Assembly (NCBI GenBank): GCA_002030045.1
Contig: LQBI01000030.1
Location: 124,001-188,000 of the forward strand
Reading direction: 5' to 3'
Source of the DNA: Candidatus Aegiribacteria sp. MLS_C
GTDB lineage: Bacteria; Fermentibacterota; Fermentibacteria; Fermentibacterales; JCC-6
DNA: 64,000 nt
The notes beneath the pieces were generated by a model, which worked only from the letters and a program-made list of their open reading frames with translations, searched no databases and was not told where the DNA came from. Each line of letters begins with the position of its first letter. Position 1 is the first letter of the stretch. Both the position numbers and the translations under genes were made by a program. Positions 7,825-17,148 of this stretch are shown one piece after another.

Positions 7825-9294
7825 ATGAGTGGAACTGGATACGCGTCCCTGCTCGTTCTGCTGCTGGCCGCGGCGGCAGGGTCGGCGGTGGTCGACGCCG
7901 AAAGGGCCGAGGCCGTGGTCGCCGGCAGGCTTGAATGGGACGGTCAGTCAGACTGCATGACCATCGGGTCTACGGTGCCGGTCTACTCGCCGGGAGAAGA
8001 GAGTCCCGCGGCATTCCTCGTTTCCCTGGATCCGACAGGTTACTTCGTGGTCTGCGGGGACGACCGCCTGGAACCTGTCCTGGCCTATTCCTACGAGAAC
8101 CGGTGCTGTCCCCCGGGCAAGCCGTCGGGGCCGATGATCGACCTTGTGACCAGCGACCTGCACCGCCGCATCGAGCATGCCGGTCTCATGCCCGAAGACG
8201 CGGTCCGCAGCAATCGCGCTCTGTGGGAACAGCTAGAGACCGGAGGACCCCGGACGGGTCCTCTACCGGAACAGTGGCCCCCGGCAGGGTCCACCCCCAC
8301 CGGCGGATGGCTGGAGGAGAACTGGACGCAGAACGCACCCTACAACACCTGCTGCCCCATGGACCTGATCGCAGGACAGAGGAGCGTGGCCGGCTGTCCC
8401 GCTGTGGCCATGGGTTCGATACTCCATTTCCACGCCGAGACCAACGGCACGAGGTTCGACGACGGGGACGACTACTACCACAACTACCACGAGTACTACT
8501 GGATAGACGACGATCACCAGGCCCATGACTTCCCTTCCTGGGGTGAACTCAACGGGCTGCTGGACACGCTGGAGGCCCACTACGCATCTGGTGCTCCCAC
8601 GATCGAAGACAGGGCCGCCCTGGTCTACGCTTCCGGGGCCGCCTGCAAACAGGTCTACACCGCGTCGGTATCGGGGACCTTCGGTGTCGGACAGGCATAC
8701 GACGCCTACCTCAGGTTCGGCTTCGACCGGTGCGAACTGCTGTTCGAGAGTTCCGACAGCCTGCTTGAACGTATGTCATTGAACATGATGGACGCCATGC
8801 CCGTGCATCTGGCGATAGTGGACGAAGTGCCTCAGTACGGTCACAATCTGGTGGTGGACGGATACAGCACCGACGGCTACTTCCACCTCAACTTCGGGTG
8901 GGGAGGATCCGCAAACGGCTGGTACAGCTTCCCCCTCTCCGGCATGCCCTACGGCATGAACTACATCGAGGGAGTGCTGGTGGACATCGGGGAATCCTCG
9001 CAGTCGGCAGAGGAAGGTGTCGCGCCCGCCGCCGGAGTTCTATCGGTCACCTCTCTGACCAATCCTTCCGCTTCGGTTCTCGTGCTGGGCGTATCCAGTG
9101 ACCGGGACTGCCGGGTCTCGTTGCTGGTTTATTCGCTTAACGGCAGTCTGGCGAAGGCTACGGAGACCGACCTTCAGCGGGGGGAGACGGTGCTCGCGTT
9201 GCCGCTCAACGACCTTCCTTCGGGTGTGTATGTCCTTCGTATCCGGTCCGGGTCCCGCCTGGACTCGGCCCTGTTCACTATTGTGGGACAGTGA
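7825..9294 (+). CDS. Secreted C10 (streptopain-like) cysteine peptidase with sorting domain
   Basis: A 489-residue exported peptidase. A signal peptide (1-20) is followed by a Spi-like propeptide region (about 25-130), recognisable by FLVSLDPTGYFVVCGDDRLEPVLAYS. The C10 catalytic domain has Cys191 in VAGCPAVAMG and His340 in YGHNLVVDGY, with HLNFGWGG typical of the family. Residues about 405-489 form a Por/FlgD-type C-terminal sorting domain ending in LPSGVYVLRIRSG. The start lies one base after the preceding gene's stop and has no strong ribosome site, so translation is probably coupled. It likely degrades extracellular protein and is released or anchored by a type IX-like export route. Confidence 0.9.
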   Translation: MSGTGYASLLVLLLAAAAGSAVVDAERAEAVVAGRLEWDGQSDCMTIGSTVPVYSPGEESPAAFLVSLDPTGYFVVCGDDRLEPVLAYSYENRCCPPGKPSGPMIDLVTSDLHRRIEHAGLMPEDAVRSNRALWEQLETGGPRTGPLPEQWPPAGSTPTGGWLEENWTQNAPYNTCCPMDLIAGQRSVAGCPAVAMGSILHFHAETNGTRFDDGDDYYHNYHEYYWIDDDHQAHDFPSWGELNGLLDTLEAHYASGAPTIEDRAALVYASGAACKQVYTASVSGTFGVGQAYDAYLRFGFDRCELLFESSDSLLERMSLNMMDAMPVHLAIVDEVPQYGHNLVVDGYSTDGYFHLNFGWGGSANGWYSFPLSGMPYGMNYIEGVLVDIGESSQSAEEGVAPAAGVLSVTSLTNPSASVLVLGVSSDRDCRVSLLVYSLNGSLAKATETDLQRGETVLALPLNDLPSGVYVLRIRSGSRLDSALFTIVGQ

Positions 9295-9300
9295 GGAACC

Positions 9301-9777
9301 ATGGGACTCAGGTACGATTCCTACTGCGGGCTGAACTGCGGAGCGTGCCCGGTGGGAATGGCCAACGAGGCTGGGGACGCGGATGTACTTAAGGAACTTG
9401 CCGAGCGATGGGGCATGGATGTCCGAGAGCTGGAATGCGCCGGGTGCAAATCACCGGTCACCGCCGTTTTCTGCTCGGAATGCAGGATCAGGTCATGCGC
9501 GAGGGAAAGGGGTCTTGAGTTCTGTTTCCAGTGCGCTGAGTATCCCTGCGACAGACTGGTCTCCTTCAGCGACGACGATGCCCCCCATCACTCCGTCGTG
9601 CTGAAGAACCTGTCCAGGATAAGGGAGGCCGGACTTCGCAAATGGCTGCAGGAGCAGTCCGAGAGATGGTCCTGCGAGGTTTGCGGCAGGCGGTTCGGAT
9701 GGTACTCCGAGACCTGTCCCGGGTGCGGTTCCGTCCTGTACAACTCGGTGCTGGAGGAGAGGGACCTGGAGAGCTGA
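9301..9777 (+). CDS. DUF3795 cysteine-rich protein
   Basis: A 158-residue cytoplasmic protein opening with the DUF3795 signature YCGLNCGACP (Cys9, Cys13, Cys16) and further CAGC, CSEC and CFQCAEYPCD clusters. A zinc ribbon (CEVC and CPGC) lies at the C-terminus. The cysteine pattern suggests bound zinc or iron-sulfur, but the family has no known function. It starts six bases after the C10 peptidase stop, with a GAGGAACC ribosome site inside that gap, so it belongs to the same transcript. Confidence 0.85.
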   Translation: MGLRYDSYCGLNCGACPVGMANEAGDADVLKELAERWGMDVRELECAGCKSPVTAVFCSECRIRSCARERGLEFCFQCAEYPCDRLVSFSDDDAPHHSVVLKNLSRIREAGLRKWLQEQSERWSCEVCGRRFGWYSETCPGCGSVLYNSVLEERDLES

Positions 9778-9818
9778 CAGCACTGCGGCGTCGCCTGGAG
9801 GACAGCCCACGGGATTGC

Positions 9819-9847
9819 TTGACAGGATACTCAGGATGCTCTAGTGT
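9819..9847 (+). promoter_or_regulatory. Sigma70-like promoter upstream of the roadblock gene
   Basis: A consensus -35 TTGACA (9819-9824) is followed after 17 bases by TAGTGT (9842-9847), 74 bp upstream of the roadblock-domain start. The -35 is perfect and the -10 matches moderately. Confidence 0.55.
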
Positions 9848-9920
9848 CCATCGGTGAAGGGAAATGCACGGCTCCGCGAGGATGTCGATACGTCTGAACT
9901 CGAACCAGGGGGGATTCGCC

Positions 9921-10334
9921 ATGACCAAGGACAGGCTGTTCAGGAAGGACCGTCGCAAGGACCGCTCCGATGTTCCTATGGAGGCAGTGAGGAAGCAGCT
10001 GGAGCACATCGCCAGGGAGGGAGGCTTCAAGGCCGCCCTGATGACCACCGAGGACGGCTTCGCAGTGGTCGATGTGGAGTCCAACCTGGACTCCGCCGCC
10101 CTTGCGGCGCTCTCCGGGTTCGTCTGGAAAATGAACCGCAACGCCGTGGACCTTACAGGTTTCAGCAGCATAGACCAGATCACCATGAGCGGACCTTCCT
10201 GTGATTCGGTGATCTGCCGGTCCTTCGACATCGAAGGCGAATCGGTGGTACTTACTGTCATCGCCCGGGTGGATGCGCCGTACCGTGAACTCACGGACAG
10301 GGCAGTGGATGGTATCCGGCGTATCCTTACCTGA
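9921..10334 (+). CDS. Roadblock/LC7-domain protein
   Basis: A 137-residue protein. After a basic N-terminus (KDRLFRKDRRKDR) it shows the roadblock fold: a helix, then GGFKAALMTTEDGFAVVDVE, DSAALAALSGFVWKM and a closing strand with VLTVIARVDAPYREL. Bacterial roadblock proteins regulate small Ras-like GTPases such as MglA or act in signalling scaffolds. No GTPase gene is nearby. I chose the ATG at 9921 because AGGGGGG precedes it and the domain follows directly; two upstream ATGs lack ribosome sites. Confidence 0.75.
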   Translation: MTKDRLFRKDRRKDRSDVPMEAVRKQLEHIAREGGFKAALMTTEDGFAVVDVESNLDSAALAALSGFVWKMNRNAVDLTGFSSIDQITMSGPSCDSVICRSFDIEGESVVLTVIARVDAPYRELTDRAVDGIRRILT

Positions 10335-10402
10335 TACGGGTGGAGCATTTCCTGTCGATCGCCGGGATTACTGGAACAACCATGCTGAAAGGGAGGGGAC
10401 GA

Positions 10403-11110
10403 ATGGCATACAGTGCCTATGCCGAAGCTCCGGTGGCCGGGCTCATGGAGGACGAGAGGGCTTCCTTCATAAGAAGGACCTACATGCACCTGGCCGGAGC
10501 CATTGCGGGTTTCACTCTGCTGGAGATTCACCTGCTCAAATCCGAACTGGCTACGGAGATGCTGAGTTTCATATCCGGGAACCGGTACGGCTGGCTGATG
10601 GTGCTGGGGGCCTTCGTCCTGGTCGGATGGATGGCGCGGGGACTAGCATCCAGGGCACGCTCGACCGCGATGCAGTACGCCGGTCTGGCTCTCTACACGG
10701 TGGCGGAGGCGGTCATCTTCGTTCCCATACTCTACCTTGCGGTCCACTATTCTGAACGCAGCGTGCTGAACAACGCACTGCTTCTCACCGGTGCCATGTT
10801 CGCCGGGCTCACCTTCATCGCCTTCACGACCAGGAAGGACTTCTCGTTCCTCGGAGGGATACTTGCCGTAGGAGGTTTCGTGGCCCTCGGTCTCATAGCA
10901 GGCGGGGTGGTCTTCGGGTTCGATCTCGGTCTCGCCTTTTCCGTGGGGATGGTTGCCCTGGCCAGCGGGTCCATCCTCTACGACACCTCGAAGATCATCC
11001 ACCATTATTCCTCGGACCAGCACGTGGCGGCGGCCCTCGAGCTGTTCGCATCCGTGGCGCTGCTCTTCTGGTACGTGCTCAGGATACTGATGAGGTTCTC
11101 TCGCCGATAA
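10403..11110 (+). CDS. Bax inhibitor-1 / YbhL family membrane protein
   Basis: A 235-residue protein with seven membrane helices, the typical size of bacterial BI-1 (TMBIM) proteins. A short cytoplasmic N-terminus ends in FIRRTYMHLAGAIAGF. The conserved late segment LASGSILYDTSKIIHHY carries the Asp of the family's proposed ion/proton-sensing pair, followed by VAAALELFASVALLFWYVLRI. Family members are implicated in calcium or proton leak. The start follows GGGAGGGGAC. The last codons (from 11089) are the first copy of a 48-bp tandem repeat that continues past the stop. This is the only gene here that ends in TAA. Confidence 0.9.
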   Translation: MAYSAYAEAPVAGLMEDERASFIRRTYMHLAGAIAGFTLLEIHLLKSELATEMLSFISGNRYGWLMVLGAFVLVGWMARGLASRARSTAMQYAGLALYTVAEAVIFVPILYLAVHYSERSVLNNALLLTGAMFAGLTFIAFTTRKDFSFLGGILAVGGFVALGLIAGGVVFGFDLGLAFSVGMVALASGSILYDTSKIIHHYSSDQHVAAALELFASVALLFWYVLRILMRFSRR

Positions 11111-11243
11111 CTGAACGTGTTCGCTCGGTTATGACCGATGAGGTTCTCCCGCCGATGACTGAACGTGTTGGCTCGGTTATGACCGATGAGGTTCTCCCGC
11201 CGATAACTGAACGTGTTCGCTCGGTCATACGTGATGAGGTCCC
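11089..11243. repeat. 48-bp tandem repeat, three copies plus a partial
   Basis: Copies begin with GATGAGGTTCTC at 11089, 11137 and 11185, and a partial copy with GATGAGGT at 11233, at exact 48-bp intervals. Copies differ by a few substitutions. The first copy contains the final seven codons of the BI-1 gene; the others lie downstream of its stop. There is no spacer structure. It probably arose by slippage duplication of the gene's 3' end. Confidence 0.92.
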
Positions 11244-11271
11244 CGCCGGGCCGACCGGCAGCTGGCATGAA

Positions 11272-11304
11272 GAACGGCCACGGCGCGGTGCGCCGTGACC
11301 GTTC
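11272..11304. terminator. Hairpin between convergent BI-1 and rocD genes
   Basis: A near-perfect inverted repeat, GAACGGCCACGGCGC against GCGCCGTGACCGTTC with a 3-base loop and one mismatch. It is placed exactly between two convergent genes and could serve both strands. It lacks a long U tract. Confidence 0.6.
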
Positions 11305-11317
11305 AATCTTAGGCCGA

Positions 11318-12541
11318 TCAGAAGGCCGCCAGAGACCTTTCGATTATGGAGACGCACTCCAGCAGCTGTTCCTCGGTGATGACCAGGGGAGGAGCGAACC
11401 TGATGATGTCGCCGTGGGTGGGCTTGGCCAGAAGACCGTTCTCCGCCATCTTCAGGCACACGTCCCAGGCTTCCTTGCCGTCGACGGGCCTTATTACCAC
11501 AGCGTTGAGGAGACCCCTGCCCCGGACGGTGGTCACCATTTCGGAACCGATAGCAAGAAGCTTTTCACGGAGCACATTGCCCAGCCTGTCTGCCCTCTCC
11601 GCCAGCTTCTCGTCCCTCACCACGTCCAGTGCCGCCATGGCTACCCTGGCGGCAACGGGGTTCCCTCCGAAGGTAGAGCCATGCTGTCCCGGCTTTATCA
11701 GCAGCATTATGTCGTCGTCCGCCAGGACAACGGAGACGGGATACATGCCTCCGCTGATGGCCTTGCCCAGTATGAGGATGTCGGGTCGTACTCCCTCGTG
11801 GTCGCAGGCAAGCAGTCTGCCTGTCCTGGCTATTCCGGTCTGGACCTCGTCGGCTATGAGAAGGACGTTCCTCTCCCTGCACAGTCGGGCAGCGCCACTC
11901 AGGTAGCCATCGGAGGGTACGTATACGCCGGCTTCTCCCTGAATGGGCTCCACAAGGAAACCGGCGACTTCAGGATCTTCCAGCGCCTTTTCCAGGGCAT
12001 CAAGGTCATCGTAGGGGATCCTGACGAATCCCGGTGTGAAGGGTCCGTACTCACTGTACGCTTCGGGATCGCTGGAAAAGGACACAATGGTGGTGGTCCT
12101 GCCGTGGAAATTACCGTCGCAGACCACGATCCTGGCCCGGTCCTTCGCGATCCCCTTCGCCAGGTACGCCCACTTCCTGCAGAGCTTTATCGCGGTCTCC
12201 ACAGCCTCCGCGCCTGTGTTCATGGGCAGTACCTTGTCGTAACCGAAATACTCCGTTACGTATTTCTCGAAGACACCCAGTACATCGTTGTGGAATGCCC
12301 GGCTGGTCAGGGCGAGTTTTCCGCACTGCTCCCTCAGGGCCTCAACGATCCTGGGGTGGCAGTGCCCCTGGTTCAAGGCCGAGTAGGCCGAGAGGAAATC
12401 GTAGTACCTCCTGCCCTCCACATCCCAGACAAAGACGCCCTCGCCCCTGTCGAGGACCACAGGCAGGGGATGGTAGTTGTGTGCTCCGTAGCGGTGCTCC
12501 AGCTGAATTGCCTGCTCGCTGGTGATCTCGTTCGCGCCCAT
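11318..12541 (-). CDS. rocD: Ornithine--oxo-acid aminotransferase
   Basis: A 407-residue class III PLP aminotransferase that converts ornithine and 2-oxoglutarate to glutamate-5-semialdehyde and glutamate, linking arginine/ornithine breakdown to proline and glutamate. Visible motifs are YHPLPVVL and [13 protein letters not shown] near the N-terminus, [11 protein letters not shown] (phosphate binding), FHGRT, DEVQTG with Asp231, and ILGKAISGG with the Schiff-base Lys260. These sequences and the length fit RocD better than acetylornithine aminotransferase. The ATG follows AAGGAAGGTG. It appears monocistronic on the minus strand; no arginase or proline gene is adjacent. Confidence 0.92.
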   Translation of the reverse strand: MGANEITSEQAIQLEHRYGAHNYHPLPVVLDRGEGVFVWDVEGRRYYDFLSAYSALNQGHCHPRIVEALREQCGKLALTSRAFHNDVLGVFEKYVTEYFGYDKVLPMNTGAEAVETAIKLCRKWAYLAKGIAKDRARIVVCDGNFHGRTTTIVSFSSDPEAYSEYGPFTPGFVRIPYDDLDALEKALEDPEVAGFLVEPIQGEAGVYVPSDGYLSGAARLCRERNVLLIADEVQTGIARTGRLLACDHEGVRPDILILGKAISGGMYPVSVVLADDDIMLLIKPGQHGSTFGGNPVAARVAMAALDVVRDEKLAERADRLGNVLREKLLAIGSEMVTTVRGRGLLNAVVIRPVDGKEAWDVCLKMAENGLLAKPTHGDIIRFAPPLVITEEQLLECVSIIERSLAAF

Positions 12542-12632
12542 GGCTCACCTTCCTTCAATGAATCCACAGACAGACCGGGGAGGACCTTCCTGCTCCCGGT
12601 GGACTGACGGGTACGATGATTGACCGTGCTGG

Positions 12633-12653
12633 CGCCGGGTCCCGGACCCGGCG
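12633..12653. other. Perfect GC-rich palindrome upstream of rocD
   Basis: CGCCGGGTCC and its reverse complement flank a single central base, about 92 bp before the rocD start on the minus strand and 137 bp before the divergent secreted-protein gene. It could be an operator, a leader hairpin or a terminator-like fold. Confidence 0.4.
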
Positions 12654-12789
12654 GTCAGGACGCCGGGAATATACCTTTCCCGTCCAGCCGGGCCAGCGGG
12701 AGTCCTCCCGTTCCGCGCATACTTGCAGGACCGTCGAGGATCAAGTAATAATTAACGGATGGATCTTACCGGGGAAGGACAGCGCCTAA

Positions 12790-15700
12790 ATGCGCGGAAC
12801 AGTTCTCTTCGCACTTCTCGCCGCAGGGATCGCCACAGCAGGGAACATGTGGGAGAACCACGGGATCAACTTCTCCTACCTCCGTCACGGGACGGTGGAC
12901 AGCATTACCGTCTTCCCGGTGATATGGGACATCCGCGGAGCGGGAGTGCAGTACCGCTACTACTGCGACGTGTACTGCATCGACCCGTCGACTGACCCGG
13001 TACTTGACCTGCTGGAGGAGGCGCAGAGGTCAGGGGTCAACACGGCCATGGTCAGGACGGAGCTTCAGCAGGAGGCGGTACCCGGTTCCTATTCGTTAAC
13101 CGACTACGATTTCGAGGAAGTCGCCGACGAGGTCCGCGAGATGGGGCTGAACGTAATAGTCGGGGGTTTCCTGACCGACACCGGGGAGGATGAGCACAAC
13201 GACGCCACCCTCGAGTACCTGAAGGACTACGTGAACTTCACAGCGGGTCTCTACCCCGGCGAGGTGATAGGCGTATTCGGATTCGACGAACCGGCGGTGA
13301 AGTTCCTGGAGAACCCCGAGACCTGCTGGGAATGGGTTGAGATGGTGGCCTACTACAGAGACCAGTGCAATTCGCAGATAGGCCTCCCGATGCTGTCATT
13401 CATCTCCAAATACGGTACCATCGACTCCGCGGGAACAATGCATTTCTACGACGATACCACCAGTGTCCTCAACAGGTTCGCAAGGCACCTGGACGTTATA
13501 TCCCTCAACATGTACCCCGTGAAGAACAACGACAGGAGGCTGGCCCACATATCCTTCGAAAGCGGGGACATGCTCTTCTGCGGGACCACGGACCTCATTC
13601 CTTCGCCTTCACCCTACTACGAGGTATACTGCGACAGGGACGAGTTCTTCGCGGTGACCGCCGAGGGGGACAGCAGCAGGTTCACTGTATACGAGTTCCT
13701 CAGCACTCCCGGTTTCGATGACATCTACCTTCAGGAGGCGTACACGCATCCGCTGTCATTCAGGCCCACGGACATGGCAAGCAGCGATTTCCGCGCCTGT
13801 GACACAGGCGACAGGAGGTACACGGAACACAGGCTTAACGGTGCCGTGATACTCTGGGACAGCACCGGCAAGGCGGGGGAAGAGGTGGTCTTCATCCACG
13901 ACGGGCAGGGAATAGTCTCAATGAGGATGCCCGGTTTCCCGGGTTCCGACAGCTCCTTTCCTGTGGCGTTCTGTGTGGGCCAGGCCGGGTACAGGTCCAC
14001 CGACGACCCTTCGCAGGGGATCCTTGGAAGATGGGATACGGCCATCCTCGGGTGCTACACGCAGGGAGGACCCGACCTCCTGCTGGCGGTATTCGCCCGT
14101 GAACGGGACGGAGGGCTGGCACTCCAGACAAGGGAACCGTACACCGTCCAGCAGCTCAGCAGGGTCGGCATCGTATGGGGCAGGTTCTGGGGCGACGGCC
14201 TTCCGGAGCCACCGCTCTTCCAGCCCGAGGATGGAGGGTTCGTCGTCTACGATGAGCGGGGGAACTACCTGTACCTGCTGCCCGATCGGGGAAGGTGGCA
14301 GATATACCCCTGTTTCCAGCCGGTATTCAAAGGCCTTTTCGGGCCGTACCATGAGCCGGCCGAGGTATTCGTTTCCCACGAGTGCGGCACCGAACCTCCA
14401 TACACTCCGGGAAACGACTTCATCGCCGCCTTCTTCCCCCACCCGGCCCCTGTCCTGACCAGGACCAGGAGTCGAGGGATGGCCGCCAGACTGGATTCGT
14501 TGATGACATCCAGCCTCCATGGCATCGGGGATATTCTCTCCGTCTGTACCTACAGGCCGGACAAGAGCTACGGTGACGTTCTGCTCGCCACCGACGGCAA
14601 CAGGCTCTACAGGTCCTCCGGGACCATCGGCGGAGCAGAGCCCGGCGGAACGGTCCAGATGCAGCAGCTGAGCAGCAGTTCAGGGGACATCATCCTGCCC
14701 GGAGCAAGGGTGATGCATACCCGGGAGAACATAAGGGCAGGCGTTGTCCTCTCGCAGCACGCCCTCCTCCTGCCCTCGGCGGAACTCCAATGGACGGACT
14801 ACGACCACCTGAGGCTCCGGTGGTTCACGGAATGCTTCGAAGTTGTGATGGAGAACGGTGTCCGGACAACCGAACTGGACAACTGCGCCTTTGCCAACAT
14901 ACAGGCATACGGGCGGCACGCATTCGGGCTTCCGAGCTACTGCGCCTCCAGGGACACACTGCTCTGGATGGTCACCGTGCCCGTGATAAAGGGATGCAGG
15001 GGCCTGGTGCTATATTCAATGGACATTTCCCTAATGTGCGGCAACAGGACGGAGGACCAGACACTGAGGTATCCCGACCTGCTGCAGAACTGGGGCCCCA
15101 GCAGGGACGTGGGCAACATTGACATGCCGGGCAGACTGCACAGCGTGATCGCCTCCCTTACCGGTAACAGCCCGGCGGAGGGACCGGATTTCCTGTCCGC
15201 TACGGTGGATCCCGGGTTCAGGGTCCTCCAGACCTCCGAGGCGGTCAACTGCGATTTCAACACAATGACCGGGACCACTCCCGGTCCGTCCGACACCACT
15301 CTGAACTTCCTGGCCCTGGAGGAGATGCAGAGCGGGGACATACTCCTGATGGTGGCGAACGAATCCGGTGCCCAGATCGGACCGGGAAGGGGTATCGGTT
15401 TCCCCGGAAGGTTCGGAGGGAACTACACCCTGGAGGTCATCGACGGCTTTCAACCATTCATCAGGAACGCCTGCCTCGAGGATGATAACTCTCTTTACGG
15501 GGCCATATCCACCGGGACGCTTATGCTTGACTTCTCCGGTATGCCCTCCACCACTGCTTCTCTGCTGCGTCTGACATCCGGCAGTCCGGAACCGGAAGAT
15601 TCGGCCTTCCTCCAGGTGTTCAACTTCGGTGGTTCCTCATGGGTCAGGTTCAGGGCGGCGGTTGGAGCGATGGGGGAGCTGGCCGTCTACGATCTTGCCG

Positions 15701-15849
15701 GCCGCAAGATCTCCGTCATGTGGTACGGGCAGGGCGGCGCCGACGTGATCGAGATGACCGTGGACGGGAGCGGTCTTCCTCCCGGGGTCTACTTCGTCAC
15801 ACTGGCATCCGGAGGCCAGTTCATCTCCCGCAAGGCCGTACTGCTCTGA
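12790..15849 (+). CDS. Large secreted protein with TIM-barrel-like N-terminus and sorting domain
   Basis: A 1019-residue exported protein. A signal peptide covers about 1-18. Residues 60-330 look like an alpha/beta barrel: NTAMVRTELQ, GLNVIVGGF, GVFGFDEPAV (Phe-Asp-Glu-Pro at 165-168) and a later DVISLNMYP. These resemble the beta-strand ends of glycoside-hydrolase-type barrels, with Glu167 a possible acid. A long beta-rich middle follows, with no family I recognise. The final 85 residues are a Por/FlgD-type sorting domain (LAVYDLAGRKIS, GLPPGVYFVTLASG, basic end). It probably acts outside the cell. Enzymatic function is not established. The start follows AAGGA with slightly long spacing. Confidence 0.75.
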   Translation: MRGTVLFALLAAGIATAGNMWENHGINFSYLRHGTVDSITVFPVIWDIRGAGVQYRYYCDVYCIDPSTDPVLDLLEEAQRSGVNTAMVRTELQQEAVPGSYSLTDYDFEEVADEVREMGLNVIVGGFLTDTGEDEHNDATLEYLKDYVNFTAGLYPGEVIGVFGFDEPAVKFLENPETCWEWVEMVAYYRDQCNSQIGLPMLSFISKYGTIDSAGTMHFYDDTTSVLNRFARHLDVISLNMYPVKNNDRRLAHISFESGDMLFCGTTDLIPSPSPYYEVYCDRDEFFAVTAEGDSSRFTVYEFLSTPGFDDIYLQEAYTHPLSFRPTDMASSDFRACDTGDRRYTEHRLNGAVILWDSTGKAGEEVVFIHDGQGIVSMRMPGFPGSDSSFPVAFCVGQAGYRSTDDPSQGILGRWDTAILGCYTQGGPDLLLAVFARERDGGLALQTREPYTVQQLSRVGIVWGRFWGDGLPEPPLFQPEDGGFVVYDERGNYLYLLPDRGRWQIYPCFQPVFKGLFGPYHEPAEVFVSHECGTEPPYTPGNDFIAAFFPHPAPVLTRTRSRGMAARLDSLMTSSLHGIGDILSVCTYRPDKSYGDVLLATDGNRLYRSSGTIGGAEPGGTVQMQQLSSSSGDIILPGARVMHTRENIRAGVVLSQHALLLPSAELQWTDYDHLRLRWFTECFEVVMENGVRTTELDNCAFANIQAYGRHAFGLPSYCASRDTLLWMVTVPVIKGCRGLVLYSMDISLMCGNRTEDQTLRYPDLLQNWGPSRDVGNIDMPGRLHSVIASLTGNSPAEGPDFLSATVDPGFRVLQTSEAVNCDFNTMTGTTPGPSDTTLNFLALEEMQSGDILLMVANESGAQIGPGRGIGFPGRFGGNYTLEVIDGFQPFIRNACLEDDNSLYGAISTGTLMLDFSGMPSTTASLLRLTSGSPEPEDSAFLQVFNFGGSSWVRFRAAVGAMGELAVYDLAGRKISVMWYGQGGADVIEMTVDGSGLPPGVYFVTLASGGQFISRKAVLL

Positions 15850-15868
15850 TGACGGACCGGTGATCGCA

Positions 15869-16267
15869 ATGAAGGACGCTATGCGGCTATGCCTCTCGTG
15901 CTTCCTTATCATCGTACCGGTTGAAGCGGGGACTCCTGAGTTGTCGACCGGGATCGGCGGGGTCCCGGCTGCATCAGGGTACATTGTCACGGACGTCCTG
16001 TTCGGGCAGTACAGGATGGTCCTGAGGGACCTACTCGGAAGGAGGTGCGGTTTCGAGCCCTCATGTTCAGTATACGGCCAGGAGGCGATCGCCCTCCACG
16101 GCCCGGTCCTGGGCGTAATGGTGGCCCTGGAGAGATGGACCAGGTGCAACTCCTCGGCATTGAAGGCCGACTACTATGAACGTACGGGTGACGGTCTTCT
16201 GAGGCTGGACCCGCTGGATACCGGGAGGGGTGACGTGAAGTGGGATTCGCTGCTCTTGCCTTTCTAG
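15869..16267 (+). CDS. YidD-like protein with signal peptide
   Basis: A 132-residue protein. The core FEPSCSVYGQEAIALHGPV followed by ALERWTRCN matches the YidD (membrane protein insertion efficiency factor) signature of two Cys and an amphipathic helix. Ordinary YidD is 70-90 residues, cytoplasmic-peripheral and near yidC/rnpA. This one carries a hydrophobic N-terminal segment (about 1-20) resembling a signal peptide and sits with secreted-protein genes. A GTG at 15860 is an alternative start adding three residues. The end overlaps the next gene by 28 bp, suggesting coupling. The function of such exported YidD-like proteins is unclear. Confidence 0.75.
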   Translation: MKDAMRLCLSCFLIIVPVEAGTPELSTGIGGVPAASGYIVTDVLFGQYRMVLRDLLGRRCGFEPSCSVYGQEAIALHGPVLGVMVALERWTRCNSSALKADYYERTGDGLLRLDPLDTGRGDVKWDSLLLPF

Positions 16268-17073
16268 CGCTCCTGGGAAGCTTCGCCGACCGCCTCTACG
16301 ACCAGGGCGACTACTCGCTGGCCGCTCTGGAGTACGCCAGGATACTCTACGAATCCTCGGACACCCTGGGCCATCCCCGGGAGACGCTGAGGCTCGCCAG
16401 GTGCCGACACCTGCTCGGCGACGCCGAAACCTCCCTGTCCCTCTACAGCGCCCTTGTACAGGGGCTCCCTGACAGCGATCACAGGGCGATGGCCCTTCTT
16501 GGCGCAGGGGCTGTGTACGCCGACCTCGGTCTCTTCAGTCTCTCGGCTCAGGCTTACTCCGATGCTGCCGCGACAGCCTCTGACAGCGGCCTTGTGTTCA
16601 GGGGAATGCTGCTTGAAGCGCTGTCACCGCTGCACTCCTTCAGGTGGTCCGAGAGCAGCGCCGAGCTGTCGGTCCTCGCCGGGAGCTGGGAGGATGACCG
16701 GGGTGCACTTGCGGGGGAGCTTTCCGCACTGGTTGAAGGGGGCGGTGACCTGCCGTACAGGAGCCCGTTCTGGTGCGGCGCAGCCAGCGCGGTGGTGCCC
16801 GGATCGGGCCAGCTTCTATGCGGTCACACTGCGGACGGTCTCATAGCCTTCGGCATGACAGCGGCAACGGGTGCGCTCCTCTACCTCTCCATCGAAGAGG
16901 GAAACACTTCCACCAGCGTTCTTCTGGGATGGCTCTCGCTCTCATTCTACGGGGCCAACGTATACGGGGGCGGCAGGGCGGCCGAGTACTACAATGCCTA
17001 CCACAGGAGGCAGCTGCTGGAAGAGGTCTACGGCAGACTGGAGGATCGTATCGGCGACGGTTCGGTGCTATGA
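16240..17073 (+). CDS. TPR-like membrane protein
   Basis: A 277-residue protein. A short hydrophobic N-terminus (1-14, GTG start after GGGAGGGG) is followed by helical repeats of TPR character (about 18-165: LYDQGDYSLAALEYARILY, ALLGAGAVYADLGLFSLSAQ). A C-terminal part has SAVVPGSGQLLCG and two hydrophobic helices, as in small DUF5683-like membrane domains, then a charged tail. It overlaps the YidD-like gene, and the two make a natural pair. It may tether a complex at the envelope; no activity is evident. Confidence 0.7.
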   Translation: MGFAALAFLALLGSFADRLYDQGDYSLAALEYARILYESSDTLGHPRETLRLARCRHLLGDAETSLSLYSALVQGLPDSDHRAMALLGAGAVYADLGLFSLSAQAYSDAAATASDSGLVFRGMLLEALSPLHSFRWSESSAELSVLAGSWEDDRGALAGELSALVEGGGDLPYRSPFWCGAASAVVPGSGQLLCGHTADGLIAFGMTAATGALLYLSIEEGNTSTSVLLGWLSLSFYGANVYGGGRAAEYYNAYHRRQLLEEVYGRLEDRIGDGSVL

Positions 17074-17148
17074 ACGGGGACTCCCATCTTCCTCCGTTCT
17101 GCGGAGGCTAGACCGCTGGACTGGGCCGGAACCCCGAGCGGAATCCGT

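Noticed and set aside
11089-11243. 48-bp repeats considered as a CRISPR array
   Set aside because: Repeats are contiguous without spacers, and no cas genes are near.
11213-12607. Long plus-strand open frame opposite rocD
   Set aside because: It covers a clearly conserved aminotransferase on the other strand; no domain is seen in the translation.
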